From the NCBI RefSeq assembly GCF_900104815.1, contig NZ_FNTD01000004.1, forward strand, positions 3,860,501 through 3,924,500: a stretch of DNA of 64,000 nucleotides. Direction: 5' to 3'. The first letter of the stretch is position 1. Each line of letters opens with the position of its first letter. Below, in pieces: positions 32,405-39,866 of the stretch. Source of the stretch: Streptomyces misionensis. Its GTDB lineage: Bacteria; Actinomycetota; Actinomycetes; Streptomycetales; Streptomycetaceae. The translations under genes and the position numbers were made by a program. The notes under the pieces were generated by a model, which did not search any database, had not been told where the DNA came from, and worked only from the letters and a program-made list of their open reading frames with translations.

Positions 32405-33580
32405 ATGCACGCGATCGGGCACGCGTTGTCCATCACCGGTTCGATGACCTGGGAGATCACCTGGGCGCTGATCCTCGGCTTCACCCTCTCCGCCGTCGTC
32501 CAGGCGGTGGTGCGCCGCTCGACGGTCGTACGGCTGCTCGGCGACGACCGGCCGCGCACCCTCGCCCTGTCCGCGGGGCTCGGCGCGGCCTCGTCCTCCT
32601 GCTCCTACGCCGCCGTCGCCCTCGCCCGCTCCCTGTTCCGCAAGGGCGCCGACTTCACCGCGGCGATGGCCTTCGAGATCGCCTCCACCAACCTGGTCAT
32701 CGAACTCGGCGTGATCCTCGCCCTGTTGATGGGCTGGCAGTTCACCGCCGCCGAGTTCGTCGGCGGCCCGGTCATGATCGTCGTACTCGCGGTGCTGTTC
32801 CGCGTGTTCCTGCGGGAGCGGCTGCTGCGCGAGGCGCGCCGGCAGGCCGAGCGCGGGCTCGCCGGGTCGATGGAGGGGCACGCGGCGATGGACATGTCCG
32901 TCGGGGGCGAGGGCAGCTTCCTGCGCCGGCTGCTGTCCCGGGACGGGCTCACCTCCGTGTCGCACATCTTCGTCATGGAGTGGGCCGCGATCCTGCGCGA
33001 CCTGGTCGTGGGCCTGCTGATCGCCGGGGCCATCGCCGCCTGGGTGCCGGGCGACTTCTGGCACACCTTCTTCCTGGCCGGCCACCCCCTCGCCGCCAAG
33101 CTGGTCGGACCGCTGATCGGACCGGTCGTCGCCATCGCCACGTTCGTCTGCTCCATCGGCAACGTGCCGCTCGCGGTGGTGCTCTGGAAGGGCGGCATCA
33201 GCTTCGGCGGCGTCATCGCCTTCATCTACGCCGACCTGCTGATCCTGCCGATCCTCAACATCTACCGGAAGTACTACGGCGCCCGCATGGCCGGCTTCCT
33301 GCTCGCCGCCTTCTTCGCCGCCATCGCGGTGGCCGGCTACGTCGTGGAGTTCGTCTTCGGCGGCCTCGGCCTCGTCCCCGACCAGGCCGTGGCCCGGCTC
33401 CCTGAGGAGGGCGTCCGCTGGAACTACACGACCTGGCTCAACATCGCCTTCCTCCTCCTCGCCGCCTGCCTCGTCGTCCGCTTCCTGCGCACCGGCGGCC
33501 CGGCGATGCTGCGCATGATGGGCGGCTCCCCGCAGGAGACCGAGGAGCACCAGCACGAGCACGGCCATCACCACCCCTGA
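32405..33580 (+). CDS. ArsP/YraQ-family permease with His-rich C-terminus
   Basis: 391 residues, about 8-10 membrane helices. The conserved paired segments LGFTLSAVVQAVV and GLGAASSSCSYAAVALARS (Cys motif) and, in the second half, VCSIGNVPLAVVLWKGG fit the YraQ/ArsP permease fold (two repeated halves). The C-terminus ends HQHEHGHHHP, a likely metal-binding tail, and Met-rich MEGHAAMDM lies in the middle loop. Together with the CsoR-like operator this suggests transport of copper or another soft metal or of a metal complex. ATG chosen for AGGGAG about ten bases upstream. Confidence 0.88.
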   Translation: MHAIGHALSITGSMTWEITWALILGFTLSAVVQAVVRRSTVVRLLGDDRPRTLALSAGLGAASSSCSYAAVALARSLFRKGADFTAAMAFEIASTNLVIELGVILALLMGWQFTAAEFVGGPVMIVVLAVLFRVFLRERLLREARRQAERGLAGSMEGHAAMDMSVGGEGSFLRRLLSRDGLTSVSHIFVMEWAAILRDLVVGLLIAGAIAAWVPGDFWHTFFLAGHPLAAKLVGPLIGPVVAIATFVCSIGNVPLAVVLWKGGISFGGVIAFIYADLLILPILNIYRKYYGARMAGFLLAAFFAAIAVAGYVVEFVFGGLGLVPDQAVARLPEEGVRWNYTTWLNIAFLLLAACLVVRFLRTGGPAMLRMMGGSPQETEEHQHEHGHHHP

Positions 33581-33607
33581 ACCGGGCGCCCTGAACCAGA
33601 CGCCCTG
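33575..33607. repeat. 14-bp tandem repeat at the permease stop / regulator promoter
   Basis: CCCTGAACCGGGCG, CCCTGAACCAGACG and a partial CCCTG follow each other with a 14-bp period. The first copy overlaps the permease stop codon and the last ends 5 bases before the TAGGGT -10 box of the next gene. Could be binding sites for its regulator, or chance slippage. Confidence 0.55.
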
Positions 33608-33623
33608 GGGCTAGGGTGCCCCC

Positions 33624-36600
33624 GTGACCACCGAGCTGGCCCTGCTGTCCCGCGTCGCCTACCGCGGGCGCGAGATCACCGCGCCCCGGCTGCGCGGGCT
33701 GCTGGCGTTGCTGGCCGAGGAGTTGCGCGCCGGGTGCGGCACCGGCCGGCTGGTGGCGGGACTGTGGCCGGACGAGCAGCCGGAGCGGCCGGGCAAGGCG
33801 GTGCAGGTGCTGGTGTCCCGGCTGCGCACCCAGCTCGGCGCCGACGTGGTGGTGAGCACCCCGACCGGCTACCGGCTGGCGCTGGACGAGACCCAGGTGG
33901 ACAGCTCCGCGCTGCTCGCGCACGAGGCGGCGAGCGCCGCGTGCGCCCGGGCCGGGGACCACGCGGGCGCCCTGGCGCGCAGCGAGGCCGGCCTCGCGCT
34001 GTGGGACGGGAGCGTGGGCGACGACGACGCGGACGATCCGGTGACGGCGCTGCGGGCGGCCCGCGTGCGGCCGTACCGGGCGCTGATACGGCACCGGGCG
34101 CTCGCCCTCGCCCACCTCGGCCGCCCCGCCGAGGCCCTCCCGCTCCTCACCGAACTGCACCGCGAACACCCCCGCGACGAAGAGCTGTTCGCGCAACTGC
34201 TGCGCTGCGAGGCCGCCACGGCGGGACGGCCCGCCGCGCTGCTGCGGTACGAGGAGTACCGACACGGGCTGCGCGAGGAACTGGGCGCCGACCCGGGCGC
34301 CGAACTGCGCGCTCTGCACACCGAGTTGCTGCGCCCCGACACCGCCCCGGCCCGGCACGGGGTGCCGCACGAGCCCAACCCGCTGCTGGGCCGGGACGCC
34401 GACGTCGCCGCCGTCACCGCCCTGTTGCGGGAGGCCCGGGTGGTCACCCTGCTCGGCCCCGGCGGGCTCGGCAAGACCCGCCTGTCGCACGCGGTGAGCC
34501 GGGCCGTCGACCATCCGGTGGTGCACTTCGTGCCGCTGGCCGGTGTCATCGCCGACGAGGACGTGGCCGCGGAGGTGGCCTCGGCCGTGGGCGCCGGCGA
34601 GGCGCGCCAGCCCACCGGCCCGGGCGACGGCGACGTCGTACGCGCCGTCGCCGCCGCGCTCGGCCCCGGCCCCGCCCTGCTGGTGCTGGACAACTGCGAG
34701 CACGTGCTCGCCGGGGCGGCCGCGCTCGCCCGGGCACTGGTCTCGCGCTCGCGTGAACTGCGGGTGCTGGCCACCAGCCGGGCGCCGCTCGGGCTCACCT
34801 CCGAGGCCGTCTACGCGGTGCCCGAACTCTCCCTGGCCACCTCCATCGAGCTGTTCGGGCAGCGGGCGCGGGCCGCCCGGCCCGGCGTGGAGCTGCCCGC
34901 CGACCGCGTGGCCGAGATCTGCCGGCACCTCGACGGGCTGCCGCTCGCCGTGGAACTCGCCGCGGCCCGCGTGCGCGTGCTGTCCGTCGCCGACATCTCG
35001 CACCGGCTGCGGGACCGCTTCGCGCTGCTGCGCGGCGGCGCCCGGGACGCCCCCGAGCGGCACCGCACGCTGCGGGCCGTGGTCGAGTGGAGCTGGAACC
35101 TGCTGGAGCCGGACGGCCGGGCGGCGCTGCGCGCGCTGTCGGTGTTCCCGGGCGGCTTCACCGAGGAGTCCGCCCAGTACGTGCTCGGCGAGGACGGCGA
35201 CGCGCTCGGCCTGCTGGAGCAGCTCGCCGCCCAGTCCCTGATCAAGGTGGGCGAGGGCCCCTTCGGAGTGCGCTTCCACATGCTGGAGACACTGCGCGAG
35301 TTCAGCGCGGCCCGGCGGGCGGAGGCGGGCGAGGAGGAGGCGGTGACCGACCGGTTCCTCGCCTGGGCACGGGACTTCGGCCGGACCCACCACGACGTGC
35401 TGTTCGGCGGGGACGCCCCGTCCTCCTTCCACCGGGCCCGCGCCGAACAGGACAACCTCGTCCTGGCGCTGCGGCACGCCCTGGCCCGCGCCGACGGCCC
35501 GGCCACCGCCGCCCTCACCGCCGTACTGGCCGCCCTGTGGTCCGCCGGCAACAGCTACACCCGGCTCACCGCCCTCGTCGCCGAGACCGCCGGCCCGCTG
35601 TCCCACTTCCGGCCGGAGCACCCGGAGGACGTGGAGACGGCCCGGAGCGCGGCGGTGGTGTGCACGACCTGCCTGTTCATGGGCTACGGCCCGCGCGCCG
35701 GACGCCATCTGGTCACGCTGCGCCGGCTGCCGCCCGCCCCGCCGGACACCGCGCTGCGGGCCCTGGCGGTCGTCCTGGCCGCCGTCCCGGAGATACGCCC
35801 GCCCGGGTACGAGCGGCTGTCGCGGCTGTGCGAGGCCCCCGAGCCCATGCTGGCGGGCATCGCGTCGGGTGTGGCCAGCTATGTGTGGGAGGCCGAGCAG
35901 CAGACGGAGCGCGCGCTGGACTGCGCCCGCCGGATGCTGGCCGCGCTGGGCCCCGCCGCCAACCCGTCCACGCTGCTGCTCAGCCACGGCCGGATCAGCG
36001 AGCTGTGCCTGAAGCTGGAGCGCGGCGCGGAGGCGTACGACCATCTGCGGGCCGCGGAGGCGCTCGGCGAGTACGGCGACTGGACGGACCTGATCGGCGT
36101 CCGCTACGGACTGGTCTCCGCCTGTCTCCAGCGCGGGGAGATCGAGGAGGCGGAGTACTGGCTGGGCCTCGCGGTCGGCGACCAGCAGCCGGAGCCCGCG
36201 TCCCCGGAACTGCTGTCGGCACGGGCGGAGGTGGCACTGGCCCGGGGGCTGAGCGAGATCGGGCTCGGCCTGTGGCGCCAGGCGACGGCACGGATGCGGG
36301 AGGGGGCCCTGGAGGCCGGTGATCCCTTCGCGGACTCCTGGTCGCTCCAGATGCAGGCGGCCGCGCTCGCGGCGCACGCGCAGCACGGCCGGCTGGAGCC
36401 GGTGGCCGGGCTGGCCGAGCGGCTGCGGGAGAAGCTGCTCGCCATGCTGTCCGGTGTGTCCGGGGCCGGGGAACTGGTGGAACTGCCGGTGTACGGCACG
36501 GTGTTGGTGGCGCTCGGCTTCGCCGGACTGGCCCGCGGCGAGACGGCGGCCGTGCGGCTGATGGCGCTCGCGGAGCGGATGCCGGTGCTGCGGGACTACC

Positions 36601-36749
36601 CCACGCTGTCCTCGGCGCGCTGCCGGCAGGCGGCCGAGAGCGCCGCCGGGGCGGCGTACGCCGAGGCGAGATCGGCGTACGCCGCCCTGGGGCCGGAGGA
36701 GTTGCGGGCCGAGGCCCTGCGCGAGCTCACCGCCGCGGCTCGCGGTTGA
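33624..36749 (+). CDS. AfsR/SARP-type BTAD regulator with NB-ARC ATPase and helical repeats
   Basis: 1,041 residues. N-terminal winged-helix (OmpR/SARP-like) domain (about 1-85; REITAPRLRGLLALLAEEL, GKAVQVLVSRLRTQLG, TPTGYRLAL), BTAD helical domain (about 90-240), then an NB-ARC/STAND ATPase with LLGPGGLGKTRLS (Walker A, near 277-285) and LLVLDNCEH (near 352-360), and finally TPR-like helical repeats to the end. Such proteins couple nucleotide-switch sensing with transcription activation, often of secondary metabolism. The GTG start lies 6 nt after TAGGGT, suggesting a leaderless mRNA. Its 3' end overlaps the convergent ABC permease gene by 23 bp. The adjacent exporter is a plausible target. 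Confidence 0.93.
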   Translation: MTTELALLSRVAYRGREITAPRLRGLLALLAEELRAGCGTGRLVAGLWPDEQPERPGKAVQVLVSRLRTQLGADVVVSTPTGYRLALDETQVDSSALLAHEAASAACARAGDHAGALARSEAGLALWDGSVGDDDADDPVTALRAARVRPYRALIRHRALALAHLGRPAEALPLLTELHREHPRDEELFAQLLRCEAATAGRPAALLRYEEYRHGLREELGADPGAELRALHTELLRPDTAPARHGVPHEPNPLLGRDADVAAVTALLREARVVTLLGPGGLGKTRLSHAVSRAVDHPVVHFVPLAGVIADEDVAAEVASAVGAGEARQPTGPGDGDVVRAVAAALGPGPALLVLDNCEHVLAGAAALARALVSRSRELRVLATSRAPLGLTSEAVYAVPELSLATSIELFGQRARAARPGVELPADRVAEICRHLDGLPLAVELAAARVRVLSVADISHRLRDRFALLRGGARDAPERHRTLRAVVEWSWNLLEPDGRAALRALSVFPGGFTEESAQYVLGEDGDALGLLEQLAAQSLIKVGEGPFGVRFHMLETLREFSAARRAEAGEEEAVTDRFLAWARDFGRTHHDVLFGGDAPSSFHRARAEQDNLVLALRHALARADGPATAALTAVLAALWSAGNSYTRLTALVAETAGPLSHFRPEHPEDVETARSAAVVCTTCLFMGYGPRAGRHLVTLRRLPPAPPDTALRALAVVLAAVPEIRPPGYERLSRLCEAPEPMLAGIASGVASYVWEAEQQTERALDCARRMLAALGPAANPSTLLLSHGRISELCLKLERGAEAYDHLRAAEALGEYGDWTDLIGVRYGLVSACLQRGEIEEAEYWLGLAVGDQQPEPASPELLSARAEVALARGLSEIGLGLWRQATARMREGALEAGDPFADSWSLQMQAAALAAHAQHGRLEPVAGLAERLREKLLAMLSGVSGAGELVELPVYGTVLVALGFAGLARGETAAVRLMALAERMPVLRDYPTLSSARCRQAAESAAGAAYAEARSAYAALGPEELRAEALRELTAAARG

Positions 36750-37536
36750 AGCGCGCCCTGCACCACACGTAGCCGAGCACGGTCAGCGCCAGGCACCAGC
36801 CGATCGCCAGCACCGCGTTCTCGGTGCCGATCCCGCTGCCGAGCAGCAGTCCGCGCAGGGTCTCGATGGCGGGCGAGAAGGGCTGGTACTCGGCGAACCA
36901 GCGGAACCCGGTGGGCATGGCGTCGACCGGCACGAAGGCGCTGGACAGCAGCGGCAGCATGGTCAGCGGCATGCCGAGGTTGCTGGCGCCCTCGGGGTTG
37001 GGGCTCACCAGGCCGATGCCGACCGCGATCCACGTCAGCGCGAGGCTGACCAGGGCCATCAGCCCGGCCGCCGCCAGCCACTCGACCGGCGTGGCGTTCG
37101 GGCGGAAGCCCATGGCGAGCCCGATGGCCAGGATCAGCACCAGGGCCAGCATCGTCTGGATCACACTGCCGATGACGTGGCCGACCAGCACGGAGGCGCG
37201 GGAGATCGCCATGGTGCGGAACCGGGCCATGATGCCCTCGGTCATGTCGGTGGCCACGGACACCGCGGTGCCGAGGGAGATCATGCCGACGGTCATCAGC
37301 AGGATGCCGGGCACGATGTAGGCGACGTACTGGGAGCGGTCCGCGTGCCCGCCGCCCATGCCGGCGCTCATCACGTTGCCGAAGACGTAGACGAACAGCA
37401 GCAGCATCATCACCGGGGTGAGCAGCACGTTCAGGGTCAGGGAGGGGTAGCGGCGGGCGTGCAGGAGGCTGCGCCGCAGCATGGTGAGGTTGTCGCGCAG
37501 GGCGTGGGCCCGGGGGGACGGTGCTGCGGCGCTCAT
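36727..37536 (-). CDS. ABC-2-type transport permease (DrrB-like)
   Basis: 269 residues with six membrane helices. Family features are TPVMMLLLFVYVFGNVM in helix 1, YIVPGILLMTVGM in helix 2 and the EYQPFSPAIETLRGLLLG segment before the last helix. With the ATPase it forms a type of exporter used for drugs, daunorubicin-like compounds and other metabolites. Its start overlaps the ATPase stop by 4 bases (ATGA). Its 3' end overlaps the last 23 bp of the regulator gene on the other strand. The ATG at 37536 is the first start after the ATPase frame. Confidence 0.93.
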   Translation of the reverse strand: MSAAAPSPRAHALRDNLTMLRRSLLHARRYPSLTLNVLLTPVMMLLLFVYVFGNVMSAGMGGGHADRSQYVAYIVPGILLMTVGMISLGTAVSVATDMTEGIMARFRTMAISRASVLVGHVIGSVIQTMLALVLILAIGLAMGFRPNATPVEWLAAAGLMALVSLALTWIAVGIGLVSPNPEGASNLGMPLTMLPLLSSAFVPVDAMPTGFRWFAEYQPFSPAIETLRGLLLGSGIGTENAVLAIGWCLALTVLGYVWCRARFNREPRR

Positions 37537-38519
37537 CGGGCGGTCTCCTTCTCGGTGGCCTCGGTGGAACCGTTGGTCTGGGCGGGGACGTCGGCGGAGC
37601 CGGTGAGCGCGAAGAACACGTCGTCCAGGTCCGGGGTGTGCACGGAGAGTTCGTCGGCCTCGATGCCGGCGGTGTCGAGCCAGTCGAGGATGGCGCGCAG
37701 CTCGCGCTGGGTGCCGTCGCTGGGGATCTGGAGGGTGAGCGCGCTGTCGTCGCGGGTGGCCTCGCGCAGCGCGCCCGCCGCCTGCTCGTAGCCGGCCGGG
37801 TCGGCGAACCGCAGCCGCACGTGCCCGCCGGGCACCAGCCGCTTCAGCTCCTCGGCACTGCCCTCGGCGACGATCCGGCCGCCGTTGAGCACCGCGATCC
37901 GGTCGGCGAGCTGGTCGGCCTCGTCCAGGTACTGGGTGGTGAGGAAGACGGTCGTGCCGCCCGAGACCAGCTCGCGGATGATCCCCCACATGGTGTGCCG
38001 GGAGCGGGGGTCGAGACCGGTCGTGGGCTCGTCCAGGAAGATGATCCGCGGCTCCCCGACGAGGGTCATCGCGATGTCGAGCCGCCGCCTCATCCCGCCC
38101 GAGTAGGTGGAGGCGGGCTTCTTCGCGGCCTCCACCAGGTCGAACCGCTCCAGCAGCCCGGTGGTGACCCGCCGGCCCTCCGCCTTGGACAGGTGGTGCA
38201 GGTCGGCCATGAGGAGCATGTTCTCCTCGCCGGTGATCAGCCCGTCCACGGCGGAGAACTGCCCGGTGACCCCGATGGCCCCCCGCACCTTCTGCGCCTC
38301 GGCGGCCAGGTCGAACCCGCCGACCCGGGCCCGCCCGGCATCGGCCGAAATGAGCGTGGTCAGGATGTTGACCACCGTGGTCTTCCCCGCCCCGTTGGGC
38401 CCGAGCAGCGAGAAGACCGACCCCGCCGGCACCTCGACGTCGATCCCGTCGAGCACCGTCTTGTCCCCGTACGCCTTCCGCAACCCGTGGGCCGCGATGG
38501 CGAGTTCCGCGTTCGTCAT
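37533..38519 (-). CDS. ABC transporter ATP-binding protein (DrrA-like)
   Basis: 328 residues. Walker A GPNGAGKTT near 39-47, Q-loop VTGQFSAVDGLITGEENM, signature YSGGMRRRLDIAM, Walker B IIFLDEPTTGLDPRSRH, and the H-loop replaced by Gln (LTTQYLDEADQLADRI), as in DrrA-type ATPases. The C-terminal about 90 residues form the regulatory DrrA-type extension (LSVHTPDLDDVFFALTG). It drives efflux together with the permease. Upstream of its start are TTCAGCGCGGC repeats 22 bp apart (38545-38555, 38567-38577). Confidence 0.94.
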   Translation of the reverse strand: MTNAELAIAAHGLRKAYGDKTVLDGIDVEVPAGSVFSLLGPNGAGKTTVVNILTTLISADAGRARVGGFDLAAEAQKVRGAIGVTGQFSAVDGLITGEENMLLMADLHHLSKAEGRRVTTGLLERFDLVEAAKKPASTYSGGMRRRLDIAMTLVGEPRIIFLDEPTTGLDPRSRHTMWGIIRELVSGGTTVFLTTQYLDEADQLADRIAVLNGGRIVAEGSAEELKRLVPGGHVRLRFADPAGYEQAAGALREATRDDSALTLQIPSDGTQRELRAILDWLDTAGIEADELSVHTPDLDDVFFALTGSADVPAQTNGSTEATEKETAR

Positions 38520-38544
38520 GTCCCAGAGCGTGCGCCCCGGGGGA

Positions 38545-38591
38545 TTCAGCGCGGCTTCAGTCGGGTTTCAGCGCGGCGGGTGCCCTGAAAC
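38545..38591. promoter_or_regulatory. Repeat elements upstream of the ABC exporter operon
   Basis: TTCAGCGCGGC occurs twice with a 22-bp period (38545-38555 and 38567-38577), and GGTTTCAG (38564-38571) is inverted as CTGAAACC (38585-38592). The layout, about 25 to 70 bases upstream of the ATPase start, suits binding of a regulator such as a SARP, which recognises direct repeats. Confidence 0.4.
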
Positions 38592-38670
38592 CGGGTGTGC
38601 CGTCGCTCTGTCAGGTGAATGTCCGCTTGTTCGCGCTTCGTCCGGGATGCCGCGGGAGAGCATCACGGCG

Positions 38671-38712
38671 TGGAGGTCCCACACGGACAAGTGGAGAACC
38701 CACACGGACAGA
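38671..38712 (+). repeat. 21-bp tandem direct repeat upstream of the secreted protein gene
   Basis: Two consecutive 21-bp units, TGGAGGTCCCACACGGACAAG and TGGAGAACCCACACGGACAGA in part, share CCCACACGGACA at the same phase (38678-38689 and 38699-38710). Exactly two helical turns apart, they lie 16 bases before the ribosome site and could bind a regulator on one face of the DNA. Confidence 0.55.
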
Positions 38713-38727
38713 AAAAGGGGGAACGGC

Positions 38728-39438
38728 ATGGTGGATGTCGAGGGACGTGGCGGCAGGGGAGTTCCGGGGAGGCTGGCCGTCGTGACCGCGGTCGCCGCCG
38801 CGTTGCTGGCCGCTCCGGCGGCCCAGGCGGCCCCGGGGTCGCCCGGCGCGGGCACGCGGGCGAGTACGGGGGCCGTCACCGCCTCCGCGACGCAGACCTA
38901 CGCGGCGACCACGAGGACCGCGGGCGGGACCACGACGTTGCGCTTCGCCCTGGACGGCGGCGCGAAACTCTCCCGCGCCGACCTGGACCGTGTCGGCGCC
39001 CAACTCGGGCTCGGCAAGGGCAGCCTGCGCGCGGTGTCGGGAACGGTGGCGCGGCGCGCCGCCGCCGAACGGCGTTCCGCGGTGCTGCGCTGCGACCGGA
39101 ACCCGAGCTGGAGCGACGCCAACGGCACGCTGGCGGCCCGGTTCAACTGCCCCTACTCGAACATCAACTGGGGCTTCAAGATCTCCGCCCGGGTGCAGTC
39201 CGTCATCACGAGCAACGTCAACGAGTCCGGCGTCTCCTGGTGGCGCAACGGCAAGCGGATGCCGAAGAACGCGGGCCATGTCGTCGGCAAGAGCTACCAC
39301 TTCCACGGCACGCTGAAGCCGGTCAAGCACGGCGACCGCGTCCAGTTCCAGGACTACATGACCTTCCGTGTCCGCATCGGCGGCCGGCCGGGCACCGGCT
39401 CCCTGGTTTGGGCGGCGGACGTGACGGCGAAGAAGTAG
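38728..39438 (+). CDS. Secreted hypothetical protein
   Basis: 236 residues from an ATG with AGGGGGAA upstream. Signal peptide of about 36 residues (GRLAVVTAVAAALLAAPAAQA, cleavage after AQA). The mature part carries LRCDRNPSWSDANGTLAARFNCPYSNINWGF-type sequence with a Cys pair that probably forms a disulfide, then short strands ending in SLVWAADVTAKK; a beta-rich fold. No catalytic motif recognised. The 21-bp repeats upstream suggest specific control. Divergent from the ABC exporter operon. Confidence 0.85.
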   Translation: MVDVEGRGGRGVPGRLAVVTAVAAALLAAPAAQAAPGSPGAGTRASTGAVTASATQTYAATTRTAGGTTTLRFALDGGAKLSRADLDRVGAQLGLGKGSLRAVSGTVARRAAAERRSAVLRCDRNPSWSDANGTLAARFNCPYSNINWGFKISARVQSVITSNVNESGVSWWRNGKRMPKNAGHVVGKSYHFHGTLKPVKHGDRVQFQDYMTFRVRIGGRPGTGSLVWAADVTAKK

Positions 39439-39461
39439 GAGCGGCGGACGGGGAGTGGCTC

Positions 39462-39830
39462 ATGGCGCTCGACGTGGGGACGGTACGGAGCTGGGCGGAG
39501 TCCGTGCTGCGCGAACTGGAGGCGCCGGAAGGTGCCGTACTCCGGGTCGCGGAGGGCACGGCCCCCGGCACCGGCGGCGGGGTGCACGTCACCCTCGCCT
39601 ACCCGGACGGCTCCTCCGTCACGGTGGACCTGGACGACGCCTTGCCGGACCGGTCGGCGCTGACCCTCCTGGCGGAACAACTCCAGGACAGCGTCATCGA
39701 GTCCACCGGCGGACGCCCCGTGCCCCCGTGCCCGGTGCCCGGCCACCCCCATCCGGCAGCCCCTCGTGCGGCGAACGGCGTCCTGTCCTGGCGCTGCCCG
39801 CTGGACGACGACCCGAACGCCCGCCCCTGA
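39462..39830 (+). CDS. Small hypothetical protein with C-terminal zinc-ribbon-like motif
   Basis: 122 residues. The N-terminal two-thirds (LDVGTVRSWAESVLRELEAP, VHVTLAYPDGSSVTVDLDD) looks like a small alpha/beta domain. The end has PPCPVPGHPHPAAP and SWRCPLDDD, whose Cys, His and Cys residues could bind a metal or be a short zinc ribbon; spacing is not a known family that I can name. ATG 39462 preceded by GGGAGTGG. It starts 23 bp after the secreted protein stop, so cotranscription is likely. Confidence 0.75.
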   Translation: MALDVGTVRSWAESVLRELEAPEGAVLRVAEGTAPGTGGGVHVTLAYPDGSSVTVDLDDALPDRSALTLLAEQLQDSVIESTGGRPVPPCPVPGHPHPAAPRAANGVLSWRCPLDDDPNARP

Positions 39831-39837
39831 CCGGGAC

Positions 39838-39858
39838 CGCGCCGTGGAGGACGGCGCG
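39838..39858. terminator. Bidirectional terminator between convergent genes
   Basis: CGCGCCGT (39838-39845) pairs with ACGGCGCG (39851-39858) around a 5-nt loop, between the stop at 39830 and the stop at 39867 of the opposite gene. Confidence 0.7.
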
Positions 39859-39866
39859 GGCCGGCC

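Noticed and set aside
33438..36386. A 980-codon open frame on the minus strand opposite the BTAD/NB-ARC regulator
   Set aside because: The plus strand shows intact Walker, BTAD and HTH motifs; the antisense frame has none.
33624..38519. A secondary-metabolite gene cluster around the BTAD/NB-ARC regulator and DrrAB exporter
   Set aside because: No biosynthetic enzymes (PKS, NRPS, terpene, RiPP) lie within the window, so a cluster cannot be claimed.
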